Shown: positions 7,026 to 14,100 of the stretch, one piece after another
Numbering within the stretch: the stretch's first letter is position 1
Layout: the number at the start of each line of letters is the position of its first letter
NCBI GenBank assembly: GCA_964501335.1
Contig: CAZCTC010000097.1
Coordinates: forward strand, 1-25,285
Direction of reading: 5' to 3'
From: CAZCTC01 sp964501335
GTDB taxonomy: Bacteria; Chloroflexota; Anaerolineae; B4-G1; SLSP01
Length of the DNA: 25,285 nucleotides
The notes under the pieces: generated by a model
Seen by the model: only the letters and a program-made list of their open reading frames with translations
Databases searched by the model: none
Told to the model about the DNA's origin: nothing
Program-made: the position numbers and the translations under genes

Positions 7026-9494
7026 ATGCCCGGTGAAACCGGAAACTTCCTGCTTGGACTCACCCTCATCACCGCCCTCTACGCCGCCCTGGCCGTACTC
7101 TGGGGCCTCTACCGTCAGGACCCGCGCTGGTCCGCCAGCGGCCGTAACGCCCTCCACGCCACTGCCCTGCTCGCGGGAAGCTCCCTGGCCGTCCTCCTGA
7201 CTGCCTTCCTGGCCGACAATTTTGAGTTAAGCTACGTCGCCGAACATTCATCCCGCACCCTTTCCCCCTGGCTGAAAATCTCCGCCCTCTGGGCCGGCCA
7301 GGAGGGATCGTTGCTGCTCTGGGTCTTTCTCCAGGCCCTCTGCGCCGCCGCCGTCCTCATCCGCCCAGCCCCCCAGGCCCGCCCGCTGCTTCCCTGGACC
7401 ACCGCCCTGCTCAGCCTGACCACCGCCTTCTTCGCCGGCCTGACCTTCTTCCTTTCCAACCCCTTCCAGGCTGCCGCCGTCGTCCGCTCCGACGGACTCG
7501 GCCTCAACCCCTTATTGCGCCATCCCGGCATGGCCCTCCATCCTCCCGCCCTCTACCTCGGCTACGTCGGACTTGCCGTCCCCTTTGCCTTCGCCGTCGC
7601 CGCCCTCATCGCCCGCCGGCTGGACTCCTGGCCCGCCGTCGCCCGCCGCTGGACCCTGGCCGCCTGGTGGTTCCTGGGCCTCGGGCTGCTGCTGGGCGCC
7701 CGCTGGGCCTATGATGTCCTCGGCTGGGGCGGCTACTGGAGCTGGGACCCGGTCGAAAACGCCGGCCTGATGCCCTGGCTGACCGCCACCGCACTCCTGC
7801 ACGGCAGCGTCATCCAGGAACAACGGGGCACCTTCCGCCGCTGGAACGCCCTCCTCGCCGTCCTCAGCTTCATCCTGGTCCTCTTCGGCACCTTCGCCAC
7901 CCGCAGCGGCCTCATCCAATCGGTCCACGCCTACACCCGCTCCAACCTCGGCCCCTGGTTCCTCGGCGCCATCGGCCTGACCCTGCTCCTCGCCGTCGGC
8001 CTGCTCATCCGCGCCCGCACCGAACTGCGCGATCCCCGCCCCGCGGATGCCTTTATCTCCCGCGAAGGCGCCTTCCACCTCACCCTGCTGCTCCTGATGA
8101 CGCTGACCATTTCCGTTTTCATCGGCAGCACCCTCCCCACCCTGACCACCGCCCTCACTTCCCGCACCTTTGAAGCCGGCCCCGCCTGGTTTGACCGGGT
8201 CACCGGCCCCCAGTTTGCCCTGTTGATCCTGCTGCTCGGCATCTGTCCGCTGCTGGGCCGCGCCGCCGGGACCGCCCGCCGCCTCGGCCCTCTCTATGCC
8301 GTCACCCTCACCCTCGGAACGCTGATTTTAACCGCAATCGCCTTCGTCCTGGGCTTCACTCAGCCTCTCGCCCTGCTCGGCTTCGCCGTGACCGGACTGG
8401 CCGGCGCCGCCACCCTGACCGAATATGCCCTCGACGCCCTGGCCCGCCGGCAGGCCACCGGCGAACCCCTCCTCAACGCCCTGCTCAATCTCTTCGCCCT
8501 CCAACGCCGCCGCTACGGTGGTTATCTCGTCCACGCCGGCATCATCCTGATGGCCGTCGGCGTGCTGGGCACCCGAATGGCCCCCTTTGAAGAACAATAT
8601 GTCCTGCATCCAGGCCAGCCCCAGCCGGTCAATGAATACACGCTGGTCTATGAAGAACTCAAATCCGAAACCGCCGCCGACCATCTGGCCCATCACGCCG
8701 TCGTCTCCGTCTACCGCGACGGCGTCTACCAGATGACCCTCACCCCCGCCCTGGACGAATATCAGACCACCGGCCAGACCGCCACCACACCCGCCCTCCA
8801 GATCGGCTGGCGCCAGGATCTCTATCTCGTACTGGCCGGATGGGAAGAGGGCGGAGCCACCGCCACCTTCAAAGTCATCATCGCCCGGCTGATCAACTTC
8901 CTCTGGCTGGGTGGCCTGGTCTTCCTGGCCGGCGGAGCGATCGCCTTCTGGCCCGTCGCCGCAGCCGACCGGCAGCGGCGCGACCTGCCGGCCCTGGCCT
9001 TCGGCGCCCTGCTGTTGATCGGCGCCGGCACCGCCATGTGGGGACTCAGCCACGGCGCCGTCGTTCAGGAAACGGCCCGACCGCTGGCCGGCCGTCCCGC
9101 CCCCGACTTCACCTTCCGCCCGCTCGATGAGACTCCGCAATCCCTCAACTCACTGCGCGGCAAAACCGTCGTACTCAACTTCTGGGCCAGCTGGTGCCCC
9201 AGCTGCAAAACCGAATTGCCCGCCCTCCAGGCCCTCCATGAAGAATTCCCGGCCGTCCAATTCCTGGGAGCCGCCTACCAGGACGACGCAGCGGCTGTCC
9301 GGCAGACCGCGACCGACTACGGACTCACCTATCCTATCGGCCTCGACGACGCCCTGGCCGCCCACTACGGCATCACCGGCGTCCCGGAAACCTTCATCAT
9401 CGACGCCGGCGGCCGCCTGGCCTACGTCCATATCGGCCCCGTCGAAATCGATCAGTTGCGCCAGGAAATCAAAGAATTGGAGGCCAACAAATGA
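7026..9494 (+). CDS. ccmF: Heme lyase CcmF fused to CcmG-like thioredoxin
   Basis: Fusion of 822 residues. Residues 1 to about 645 are CcmF, which attaches heme from CcmE to apocytochrome c outside the membrane. The WWD heme-handling motif (GWGGYWSWDPVEN) lies at 233-245, and the four conserved His are H172, H260, H301 and H503. The final CcmF helix (about 622-642) is followed by another helix (about 655-675) that carries the chain back outside, then by a TlpA/CcmG domain (about 685-822) with active site W-C724-P-S-C727 and the cis-Pro loop GVPETF (P787). CcmG normally reduces the CXXCH cysteines. In many bacteria ccmG follows ccmF, so the fusion joins neighbours and keeps CcmG's own anchor. 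GGAGG precedes the start; the end overlaps the next gene by 4 bases. Confidence 0.95.
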   Translation: MPGETGNFLLGLTLITALYAALAVLWGLYRQDPRWSASGRNALHATALLAGSSLAVLLTAFLADNFELSYVAEHSSRTLSPWLKISALWAGQEGSLLLWVFLQALCAAAVLIRPAPQARPLLPWTTALLSLTTAFFAGLTFFLSNPFQAAAVVRSDGLGLNPLLRHPGMALHPPALYLGYVGLAVPFAFAVAALIARRLDSWPAVARRWTLAAWWFLGLGLLLGARWAYDVLGWGGYWSWDPVENAGLMPWLTATALLHGSVIQEQRGTFRRWNALLAVLSFILVLFGTFATRSGLIQSVHAYTRSNLGPWFLGAIGLTLLLAVGLLIRARTELRDPRPADAFISREGAFHLTLLLLMTLTISVFIGSTLPTLTTALTSRTFEAGPAWFDRVTGPQFALLILLLGICPLLGRAAGTARRLGPLYAVTLTLGTLILTAIAFVLGFTQPLALLGFAVTGLAGAATLTEYALDALARRQATGEPLLNALLNLFALQRRRYGGYLVHAGIILMAVGVLGTRMAPFEEQYVLHPGQPQPVNEYTLVYEELKSETAADHLAHHAVVSVYRDGVYQMTLTPALDEYQTTGQTATTPALQIGWRQDLYLVLAGWEEGGATATFKVIIARLINFLWLGGLVFLAGGAIAFWPVAAADRQRRDLPALAFGALLLIGAGTAMWGLSHGAVVQETARPLAGRPAPDFTFRPLDETPQSLNSLRGKTVVLNFWASWCPSCKTELPALQALHEEFPAVQFLGAAYQDDAAAVRQTATDYGLTYPIGLDDALAAHYGITGVPETFIIDAGGRLAYVHIGPVEIDQLRQEIKELEANK

Positions 9495-9724
9495 ACATCG
9501 GCACCTTACTGGTAGAGATCGCCGTCGTCGCCCTCGTCGTCGCCTACCTGGCTCGCCCCTTCCGCTCTCCCAAAGAACTGGATCAAACCATCGAACGCTG
9601 GATCAAAGCCGCCCGCCCGGAACCGGCCGCCTCCGCCACCTGCCCTCAATGCAGCCAGGCCGTCGCCCCCACCGACCGCTTCTGCCGTCGCTGCGGTCAC
9701 ACCCTGCCCAGAGCCGACCAATGA
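9491..9724 (+). CDS. Small membrane protein with zinc ribbon, ccm-associated
   Basis: Protein of 77 residues: one N-terminal membrane helix (about 5-21), a positively charged RPFRSPK that suggests a cytoplasmic C-terminus, a short helix, and a zinc ribbon with CPQC and CRRCG pairs. It overlaps ccmF and the next gene by ATGA, so translation is probably coupled. Position and the N-terminal helix recall CcmI or zinc-ribbon proteins seen in other ccm loci. It lacks the LRCXXC motif of CcmH, and its Cys residues look structural and cytoplasmic, so I do not call it CcmH. A role as an assembly or docking subunit is inference. Confidence 0.75.
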   Translation: MNIGTLLVEIAVVALVVAYLARPFRSPKELDQTIERWIKAARPEPAASATCPQCSQAVAPTDRFCRRCGHTLPRADQ

Positions 9725-10857
9725 AAAAATTCCTCCTTCGCGGACCCGGAATCATCGTCGGGCTGGGACTGGCCCTGTTCCTCATAGGAACAATCTACGC
9801 CCAGACCGGCAATCGCCACACCATCGAAGGTCGGGTGCAAAACCTCACCGCCGGCGCAAAGGTCCCGTCCGGCCTGACCGTCACCCTCTTCATCTTCTCC
9901 GGCATGGAGCCGGCCGGCCGCTATACCACCACCGTCGATGCAGAAGGCACCTACCGCATCGACAATGTGATGGCCGCCCCCACGCAGCCCCTCTTTGCCC
10001 GCGCCGTCTACCAGGGAATCAGCTACCTCTCCCCCGTCGGCATCGTCCAGGACGATCAGCTCACCCTGACCCTGCCCATCAGCATCGCCGAAACCACCGA
10101 AACGCCACCCAACCTGCGCATCTCCCGCCTGCATTGGATCATCTCCCTCGAAGGAGACCAGCTCCAGGTTGCCGAAAGCTATCAGATCGAAAATTTAAGC
10201 GATCGCACCTATCTCGGCCGACAGGACAACGACTTAGAAGAACGGGAAACCCTGCATTTCCCCCTCCCGCCCGGTGCCGGCGGCCCCTTTTTCTTCGAGA
10301 GCGAAGATGAAGAACGTTACACCCTGCGCGACAATACCCTCATCGACCATGACCCCGTCCTTCCCGGCCCGGCCGAAGGGACCGTCGATTTTCAATACCG
10401 GCTCCCCTACATTCCAGGGATGACCCTGCCGCGCAAATTCAACTATCCGCTTACCGGCGCCGTCTTGATCCTCGTCGGAGACGAACTGAAGGCCGGCGGA
10501 GCGGGCCTCGGCGCAGCCCAATCCCAGGAAACCTCCCTCGGCCCCACCACCGCCTACGAAATCACCCCACCCGGCGACGGGACAACCCTGAACATAACGC
10601 TGGGGCCGCGATCCGTCCCGGTCACCCGCTCCCCGCTGCGCGAAATCGGCATCGGCCTTCTGGTCCTGGCCGGATCACTCATCGGAATCTACGCCCTCTG
10701 GCGCCCGGCCCCCGTCCCCCCCCCGGCCGTCGTCCAGCCGCAGCTCGCCGCCCTCATCGCACTTGACGACGACCTCGCCGCCGGTAAAATTCCAGAAGCA
10801 CTCTACCATCTCCGTCGCCAGGAATTGAAAAGAGAGATAGAGCAAATACTTCTTTAA
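9721..10857 (+). CDS. Exported carboxypeptidase-regulatory-like protein, ccm-associated
   Basis: Protein of 378 residues. A signal or anchor segment (about 8-27, possible cleavage after IYA) leads to an outside beta-rich region. Residues 30-120 look like a carboxypeptidase-regulatory (transthyretin-like) domain: IEGRVQN, VTLFIFSG, TVDAEGTYRIDNV. A second beta domain (about 135-300) follows, then a membrane helix (about 309-327) and a short cytoplasmic tail with the helix DLAAGKIPEALYHLRRQELK, similar to tails of CcmI and zinc-ribbon proteins in ccm loci. It has no Cys, so it cannot replace CcmH as a thiol protein. The start overlaps the zinc-ribbon gene by ATGA. Handling of apocytochrome outside the membrane is a guess from context. 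Confidence 0.75.
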   Translation: MKKFLLRGPGIIVGLGLALFLIGTIYAQTGNRHTIEGRVQNLTAGAKVPSGLTVTLFIFSGMEPAGRYTTTVDAEGTYRIDNVMAAPTQPLFARAVYQGISYLSPVGIVQDDQLTLTLPISIAETTETPPNLRISRLHWIISLEGDQLQVAESYQIENLSDRTYLGRQDNDLEERETLHFPLPPGAGGPFFFESEDEERYTLRDNTLIDHDPVLPGPAEGTVDFQYRLPYIPGMTLPRKFNYPLTGAVLILVGDELKAGGAGLGAAQSQETSLGPTTAYEITPPGDGTTLNITLGPRSVPVTRSPLREIGIGLLVLAGSLIGIYALWRPAPVPPPAVVQPQLAALIALDDDLAAGKIPEALYHLRRQELKREIEQILL

Positions 10858-10881
10858 TTGGATATTTTCGGAGCCAAACCC

Positions 10882-11202
10882 ATGAATGAAAGTCTCTTCG
10901 CCCAAATTTACGCCATGGTCCAACAAATCCCCAGCGGCCACATCGCCACCTACGGCCAGATCGCCGCCTGGGTCGGCCTCCAAAACGGCGCCCGCACCGT
11001 CGGCTGGGCCCTCAACTCCCTCCCCGAAAAATCCGGAGTCCCCTGGCATCGCGTCATCAACGCCCAGGGCGGCCTGAGCTGCCCCACCGACATCAGCGGC
11101 TTCAACGTCCAGCGCGCCCTGCTCGAAAGCGAAGGCATCGAATTCGACGCTGCCGGCAAAATCGACCGCAAACGCTACGGCTGGCAGGGCCCCTATGCTT
11201 GA
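10882..11202 (+). CDS. Alkyltransferase-like protein (ATL, MGMT family)
   Basis: Protein of 106 residues of the O6-alkylguanine DNA alkyltransferase family: IPSGHIATYGQIAAWVGL, the Arg-finger region NGARTVGWAL, and the active-site motif P54-W55-H-R-V. True methyltransferases have PCHRV. Trp in place of Cys marks the ATL subfamily, which binds O6-alkylguanine without repairing it and directs nucleotide excision repair. I chose the ATG at 10882, with CGGAG upstream, over a TTG at 10858. It lies inside the ccm operon and its end overlaps ccmA by 8 bases, which is unexpected for a repair gene. The assignment is firm; any link to cytochrome maturation is not. Confidence 0.9.
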   Translation: MNESLFAQIYAMVQQIPSGHIATYGQIAAWVGLQNGARTVGWALNSLPEKSGVPWHRVINAQGGLSCPTDISGFNVQRALLESEGIEFDAAGKIDRKRYGWQGPYA

Positions 11203-11914
11203 ACTCCAGGGCGTCAGCCGCAGCTTCGGCCTGCGGCAGGCCCTTCAAAGCATCGATCTGAAGGTGCTGGCCGGCGAAACCGTCGTCCTGCTCGGCCCCA
11301 ACGGCGCCGGCAAAACCACCCTGCTGCGCATCGCCGCCCTCTTGACCCATCCCACCGCCGGCACCCTGCGCATCGCCGGGCAGGACCCCGCCCGCGCCGG
11401 CGTCGAATTGCGCCGCCGCATCGGCTTCCTCTCCCATCGTCCCCTGCTCTACGACGAATTGACGCCCGACCAGAACCTCACCTTCTACGCCCGCATGTAC
11501 GATCTGCCTCAGCCCGCCGCACGGATCGCTGAGCTGTTGCAGCGCATCGGCCTTACCCACCGCCGAAACGATCCCGTCCGCACCCTTTCCCGAGGAATGC
11601 AGCAGCGGCTGGCCGTCGCCCGGGCCGTCTTGCATCGACCGCCCCTGCTCCTGCTGGATGAACCCTTCACCGGCCTGGACCCCCTGGCCGCAGAAAACCT
11701 GCACGCCTTGTTGACCGAACTGGCCGGCGAAGGCTGCACCCTCATCGCCACCCTCCACGAACTGGACCGCGCCCTGGACCTGGGCCGGCGCATCATCATC
11801 CTGGCGCGCGGCCGCATCGTCGCCGACACCCCCCGCGAACAACTCACCCTCGATGAATTACAGACCCTCTTCGCACAAGCCGCCGCCCAACCCGACACTC
11901 ACAAGAAGAAATAA
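11195..11914 (+). CDS. ccmA: Heme exporter ATPase CcmA
   Basis: ABC ATPase of 239 residues that powers release of heme-loaded CcmE from the CcmABCD complex. Walker A is GPNGAGKT (34-41), the signature LSRGMQQR (131-138), Walker B LLLLDEP (151-157) and the switch His H188. The LSRGMQQRLAVARA form is typical of CcmA. The start overlaps the ATL gene by 8 bases, which suggests translational coupling. ccmB follows, but its conserved region begins about 210 bases later because repeats fill the junction. Confidence 0.93.
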   Translation: MLELQGVSRSFGLRQALQSIDLKVLAGETVVLLGPNGAGKTTLLRIAALLTHPTAGTLRIAGQDPARAGVELRRRIGFLSHRPLLYDELTPDQNLTFYARMYDLPQPAARIAELLQRIGLTHRRNDPVRTLSRGMQQRLAVARAVLHRPPLLLLDEPFTGLDPLAAENLHALLTELAGEGCTLIATLHELDRALDLGRRIIILARGRIVADTPREQLTLDELQTLFAQAAAQPDTHKKK

Positions 11915-11923
11915 CGCTTTCAA

Positions 11924-12796
11924 ATGAACTTTTTCTCCACGTTTTCCGGGACAACCGCACAAATAAAACAAAAAGCAACTGAACATAAAAAAAAGGGGAT
12001 TTTGCGGGCAGCTCGCTGCCCGCAAAATCCCCTTAAAAACCACCCCCCTTTCCCCGGAGGGGAAAGGGGGGCAGGGGGGATAGGGGGAAAAAAAATCAAC
12101 CTTCCTTCCTGGGGGAAAATATCCTATACTTACTTCTCCGCGATAGCGGCCATTATCACCAAAGACCTGGCCGCCGAACGGCGCACCCGCGAACAATTCA
12201 GCGCCATGCTCATCTTCGCCCTCATCGCCCTGCTCAGCTTCGGCTTCGCCCTCGACCTGCAAGGCAACAGCGCCCGCGCCGCCGCCCCCGGCATCCTCTG
12301 GACCACCCTCCTCTTCTCCGGAACCCTCAGCCTGAACCGGTCCCTGGCCCGCGAAGAACAGAGCGGCGGCCTGGACGCCCTGAGGCTGATCCCGGTCGAT
12401 TCCAGCGCCCTCTTCCTCGGCAAAGCCATCGCCAACTGGATCGTAATGACCGCCGTCGAAGCCCTGCTGATCCCACTTTGCATGATCCTTTTCAATCTAT
12501 CCCTGCTCCGGCCGGAAATCATCGCCGTCCTGCTCCTGGGAACCTGGGGCTACGCCGCCGTCGGAACCCTGCTGGCCGCCATGGCCGTCAACAGCCGGGC
12601 CCGGGAAGTCCTGCTGCCGATCCTGCTCCTGCCGCTGGTCATCCCGCTGTTGATCGCGGCCGTGCAGGCCACCGCCATCCTGGTCGACGGCGGAGACTGG
12701 AACGCCGTCGCCGGTTGGATCAGGCTGCTCGTCGTCTACGACCTGGTCGTCGGGGCCGTCGCCCTGTTGACCTTTGACTTTTTAATCACGGAGTAA
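11924..12796 (+). CDS. ccmB: Heme exporter permease CcmB, start uncertain
   Basis: Membrane subunit of CcmAB. The conserved part begins near 12150 (IITKDLAAERRTREQF) and carries about six hydrophobic helices, with LDALRLIPVDSSALFLGKA and RAREVLLPILLLPLVIPLL as recognisable blocks. The only canonical in-frame start upstream is the ATG at 11924. From there the frame stays open for about 75 codons through two repeat hairpins (11993-12034 and 12043-12071), giving an odd Pro/Gly/Lys-rich N-terminus that other CcmB proteins lack. Either this extension is made, or translation starts at a non-canonical codon near 12125-12155 (no ATG, GTG or TTG there). The permease identity is firm; the start is not. 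Confidence 0.85.
   Translation: MNFFSTFSGTTAQIKQKATEHKKKGILRAARCPQNPLKNHPPFPGGERGAGGIGGKKINLPSWGKISYTYFSAIAAIITKDLAAERRTREQFSAMLIFALIALLSFGFALDLQGNSARAAAPGILWTTLLFSGTLSLNRSLAREEQSGGLDALRLIPVDSSALFLGKAIANWIVMTAVEALLIPLCMILFNLSLLRPEIIAVLLLGTWGYAAVGTLLAAMAVNSRAREVLLPILLLPLVIPLLIAAVQATAILVDGGDWNAVAGWIRLLVVYDLVVGAVALLTFDFLITE
11993..12034. repeat. 42-base perfect palindrome in the ccmA-ccmB junction
   Basis: Left arm AAGGGGATTTTGCGGGCAGC and its exact complement are separated by only two bases; in RNA the loop would open to about six. The T-rich outer and GC-rich inner arm matches the other intergenic hairpins in this window. It is preceded by eight A residues and followed by AAAAA. Confidence 0.8.
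12043..12071. repeat. C/G-rich hairpin next to the junction palindrome
   Basis: CCCCCCTTTCCCC, loop GGA, then the exact complement: 13 base pairs. The surrounding sequence reads PPFPGGERG in one frame, which I recognise as a widespread intergenic repeat type rather than protein-coding signal. Confidence 0.7.
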
Positions 12797-12802
12797 AAAT
12801 TT

Positions 12803-13492
12803 ATGCCCGAAAAAAAAACAGGAGAGATCGTCCTGATAGCATCCAGTCTGATCGCCATGCTGCTGGCCGTGGGCATGGTTTTCGGCTATGCCCCCCGCGA
12901 AGCCACCATGGGCGAAGTACAGCGCATCTTCTATTTCCACGTCGCTTCAGCCTGGGTCGGCTTTTTCGCCTTCTTCGTCACCTTCGCCGCCGGGATCGCC
13001 TACCTGCTGAAACCCGAGCCCCGCCGCGACTCCCTGGCCCACGCCTCCGCCGAAGTCGGCCTGACCTTTATCACCATGACCGTCGTCACCGGCTCGCTGT
13101 GGGCCCGTCCGGTCTGGGGCGCCTACTGGACCTGGGAACCGCGTTTGACCATTTCAGCCGTGCAATGGGTGCTGTATATAGCCTACCTGATGCTGCGGAA
13201 CGCCGTCGAACCGCGCGAACGCGCCGCCCGTTTTGCCGCCGTCTACGGCATCCTGGCCTTCGTCACCGTACCGCTTTCCTGGTTTGCCATTCGCTGGTGG
13301 CGCACCATTCACCCGGACCTGCTGACCGGCGAAGCCATGGCCGTCACGCCGGCCATGTTACAGACACTGTTCGTTTCGCTGGGCGCCTTCACCCTGCTCT
13401 ACATCACAATCCTGCGCCAACGCCTGCAACAGGAACACACTATGGAGCGGGTGACGCATTTGCGCCGATACATTCTGGAAGAGGAGGATTAA
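12803..13492 (+). CDS. ccmC: Heme-handling membrane protein CcmC
   Basis: Protein of 229 residues with six hydrophobic helices. CcmC binds heme on the outer side and delivers it to CcmE. The WWD region (GSLWARPVWGAYWTWEPRLT, 97-116) is present, with Glu112 where most CcmC proteins have Asp. The two heme-ligand His are H46 (FYFHVASAW) and H170 (RTIHPDL). The length fits the family. GGAG lies about nine bases before the start and ccmB ends six bases upstream. A charged C-terminal tail faces the cytoplasm. Confidence 0.93.
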   Translation: MPEKKTGEIVLIASSLIAMLLAVGMVFGYAPREATMGEVQRIFYFHVASAWVGFFAFFVTFAAGIAYLLKPEPRRDSLAHASAEVGLTFITMTVVTGSLWARPVWGAYWTWEPRLTISAVQWVLYIAYLMLRNAVEPRERAARFAAVYGILAFVTVPLSWFAIRWWRTIHPDLLTGEAMAVTPAMLQTLFVSLGAFTLLYITILRQRLQQEHTMERVTHLRRYILEEED

Positions 13493-13495
13493 AGG

Positions 13496-13645
13496 ATGGT
13501 TACCTTGCCCATCTATCTGGTAGTGGCTTATGGGGTTTTCTGGGCATTGCCCTTTGCCTTGATGCTGGGGATGTGGTTCCGCCAGCGCAAAATCGAGCAA
13601 ACCCTACACGAACTGGAAAAACAGCTAAAAGACCAGGCAACGTAG
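13496..13645 (+). CDS. ccmD: Small CcmD-like heme exporter subunit
   Basis: A 49-codon gene with ATG three bases after the ccmC stop and GGAGG in the end of ccmC. The product has one membrane helix (YLVVAYGVFWALPFALMLGM) and a charged helical tail (RQRKIEQTLHELEKQLK). Size, topology, the Tyr residues ahead of the helix and the place right after ccmC match CcmD, which joins CcmA-CcmB to CcmC and CcmE. It is the last gene of the operon, and repeat elements begin eight bases later. Confidence 0.8.
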   Translation: MVTLPIYLVVAYGVFWALPFALMLGMWFRQRKIEQTLHELEKQLKDQAT

Positions 13646-13652
13646 CGCTCTC

Positions 13653-13750
13653 AAAAAGCCTATATTTTCACGGGCTTTCTGAAGTGGTAAACCACGAAAA
13701 CATAAACAAAAAAACTTCTCTCCCCCCGCGCCCTGCTGAAACAACTCTGG
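13653..13750 (+). repeat. Dispersed hairpin element, degenerate tandem copy
   Basis: Head AAAAAGCCTATATTTT, GGGCTTTCTGAA, GAAAACATAAAC, AAAAAAACTTCTCTCCCCCC and CGCGCC match the neighbour at 13751. The inner palindrome has decayed: the outer stem is imperfect and a small GTGG/CCAC hairpin lies inside. The usual TTTGCGGGACGC tail is missing where the next copy begins. Confidence 0.65.
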
Positions 13751-13870
13751 AAAAAGCCTATGTTTTCGCGGGCTTTCTGAAGCCCGCGAAAACATAAATA
13801 AAAATAATTCTCTCCCCCCATCCAGCGCGTCGCCTTTTACCGGGCAAAAATCCTTTGCGGGACGCTAAAA
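13751..13870 (+). repeat. Dispersed hairpin element, full reference copy
   Basis: Head AAAAAGCCTATGTTTT; perfect 16-base-pair hairpin (arms 13759-13774 and 13781-13796, loop TTCTGA); AAATAAAAATAATTCTCTC; CCCCCATCC; AGCGCGTCGCC; TTTTACCGGGC; tail CCTTTGCGGGACGCTAAAA. It is the cleanest copy in the window and lies directly after a degenerate one, downstream of ccmD. Confidence 0.75.
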
Positions 13871-14032
13871 TGCCCACGGTACAGATCAAAAAATTTTATT
13901 AGCGCGCATAAGGGATGGGACACGACAGACATGTTTTAACAGAAACGGCTTTATAAGACCGGGTTAGGGCGCCCCTACATTGGTATCCACATAGGGACAG
14001 CCCAATGTGGCCCCCCTTGGTCCTCAAAAAAG

Positions 14033-14079
14033 CATTTTGGGCGCAATGTCGGCCTGTGGCCGGCGTTGCGCCCAAAATG
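14033..14079 (-). terminator. Long hairpin terminator of the M32 carboxypeptidase
   Basis: Arms of 22 bases (14033-14054 and 14058-14079) pair throughout, counting two G-U pairs, around a 3-base loop. On the minus strand the stem is followed by GCTTTTTT, and it lies just after the M32 stop at 14101. The arm style (CATTTTGGGCGCAA) is shared with the other intergenic hairpins. Confidence 0.75.
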
Positions 14080-14100
14080 AAAAAACACCCGAAAGAGATT

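Larger units (their letters stand above)
13646..14100. other. Repeat-filled gap between convergent ccmD and M32 gene
   Basis: A 455-base gap without a gene. From left to right it holds a degenerate copy (13653-13750) and a full copy (13751-13870) of the hairpin element, a plain stretch to about 13960, a GTTAGGGCGCCCCTACATTGG stretch resembling a common short intergenic repeat, a small stem (CCACAT/ATGTGG), and the terminator hairpin of the M32 gene (14033-14079). Confidence 0.6.

Noticed and set aside
9127..9720. Upstream extension of the carboxypeptidase-regulatory-like gene
   Set aside because: The frame is open but overlaps the CcmG domain and the zinc-ribbon gene. The ATG at 9721 follows an ATGA overlap and starts a signal peptide.
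9491..9724. Zinc-ribbon protein as CcmH
   Set aside because: There is no LRCXXC motif, the Cys pairs have zinc-ribbon spacing, and the charge pattern puts them in the cytoplasm.
10882..11202. Active O6-methylguanine methyltransferase
   Set aside because: The acceptor Cys is replaced by Trp55 in PWHRV, so the protein cannot transfer the alkyl group to itself.
12130..12522. Minus-strand open frame over ccmB
   Set aside because: It is an antisense shadow of the CcmB coding region with an Arg/Ser-rich product and no ribosome site.
13653..13870. CRISPR array
   Set aside because: Only two copies of about 100-120 bases lie in tandem, with no short repeats of 24-40 bases and regular spacers, and no cas genes.
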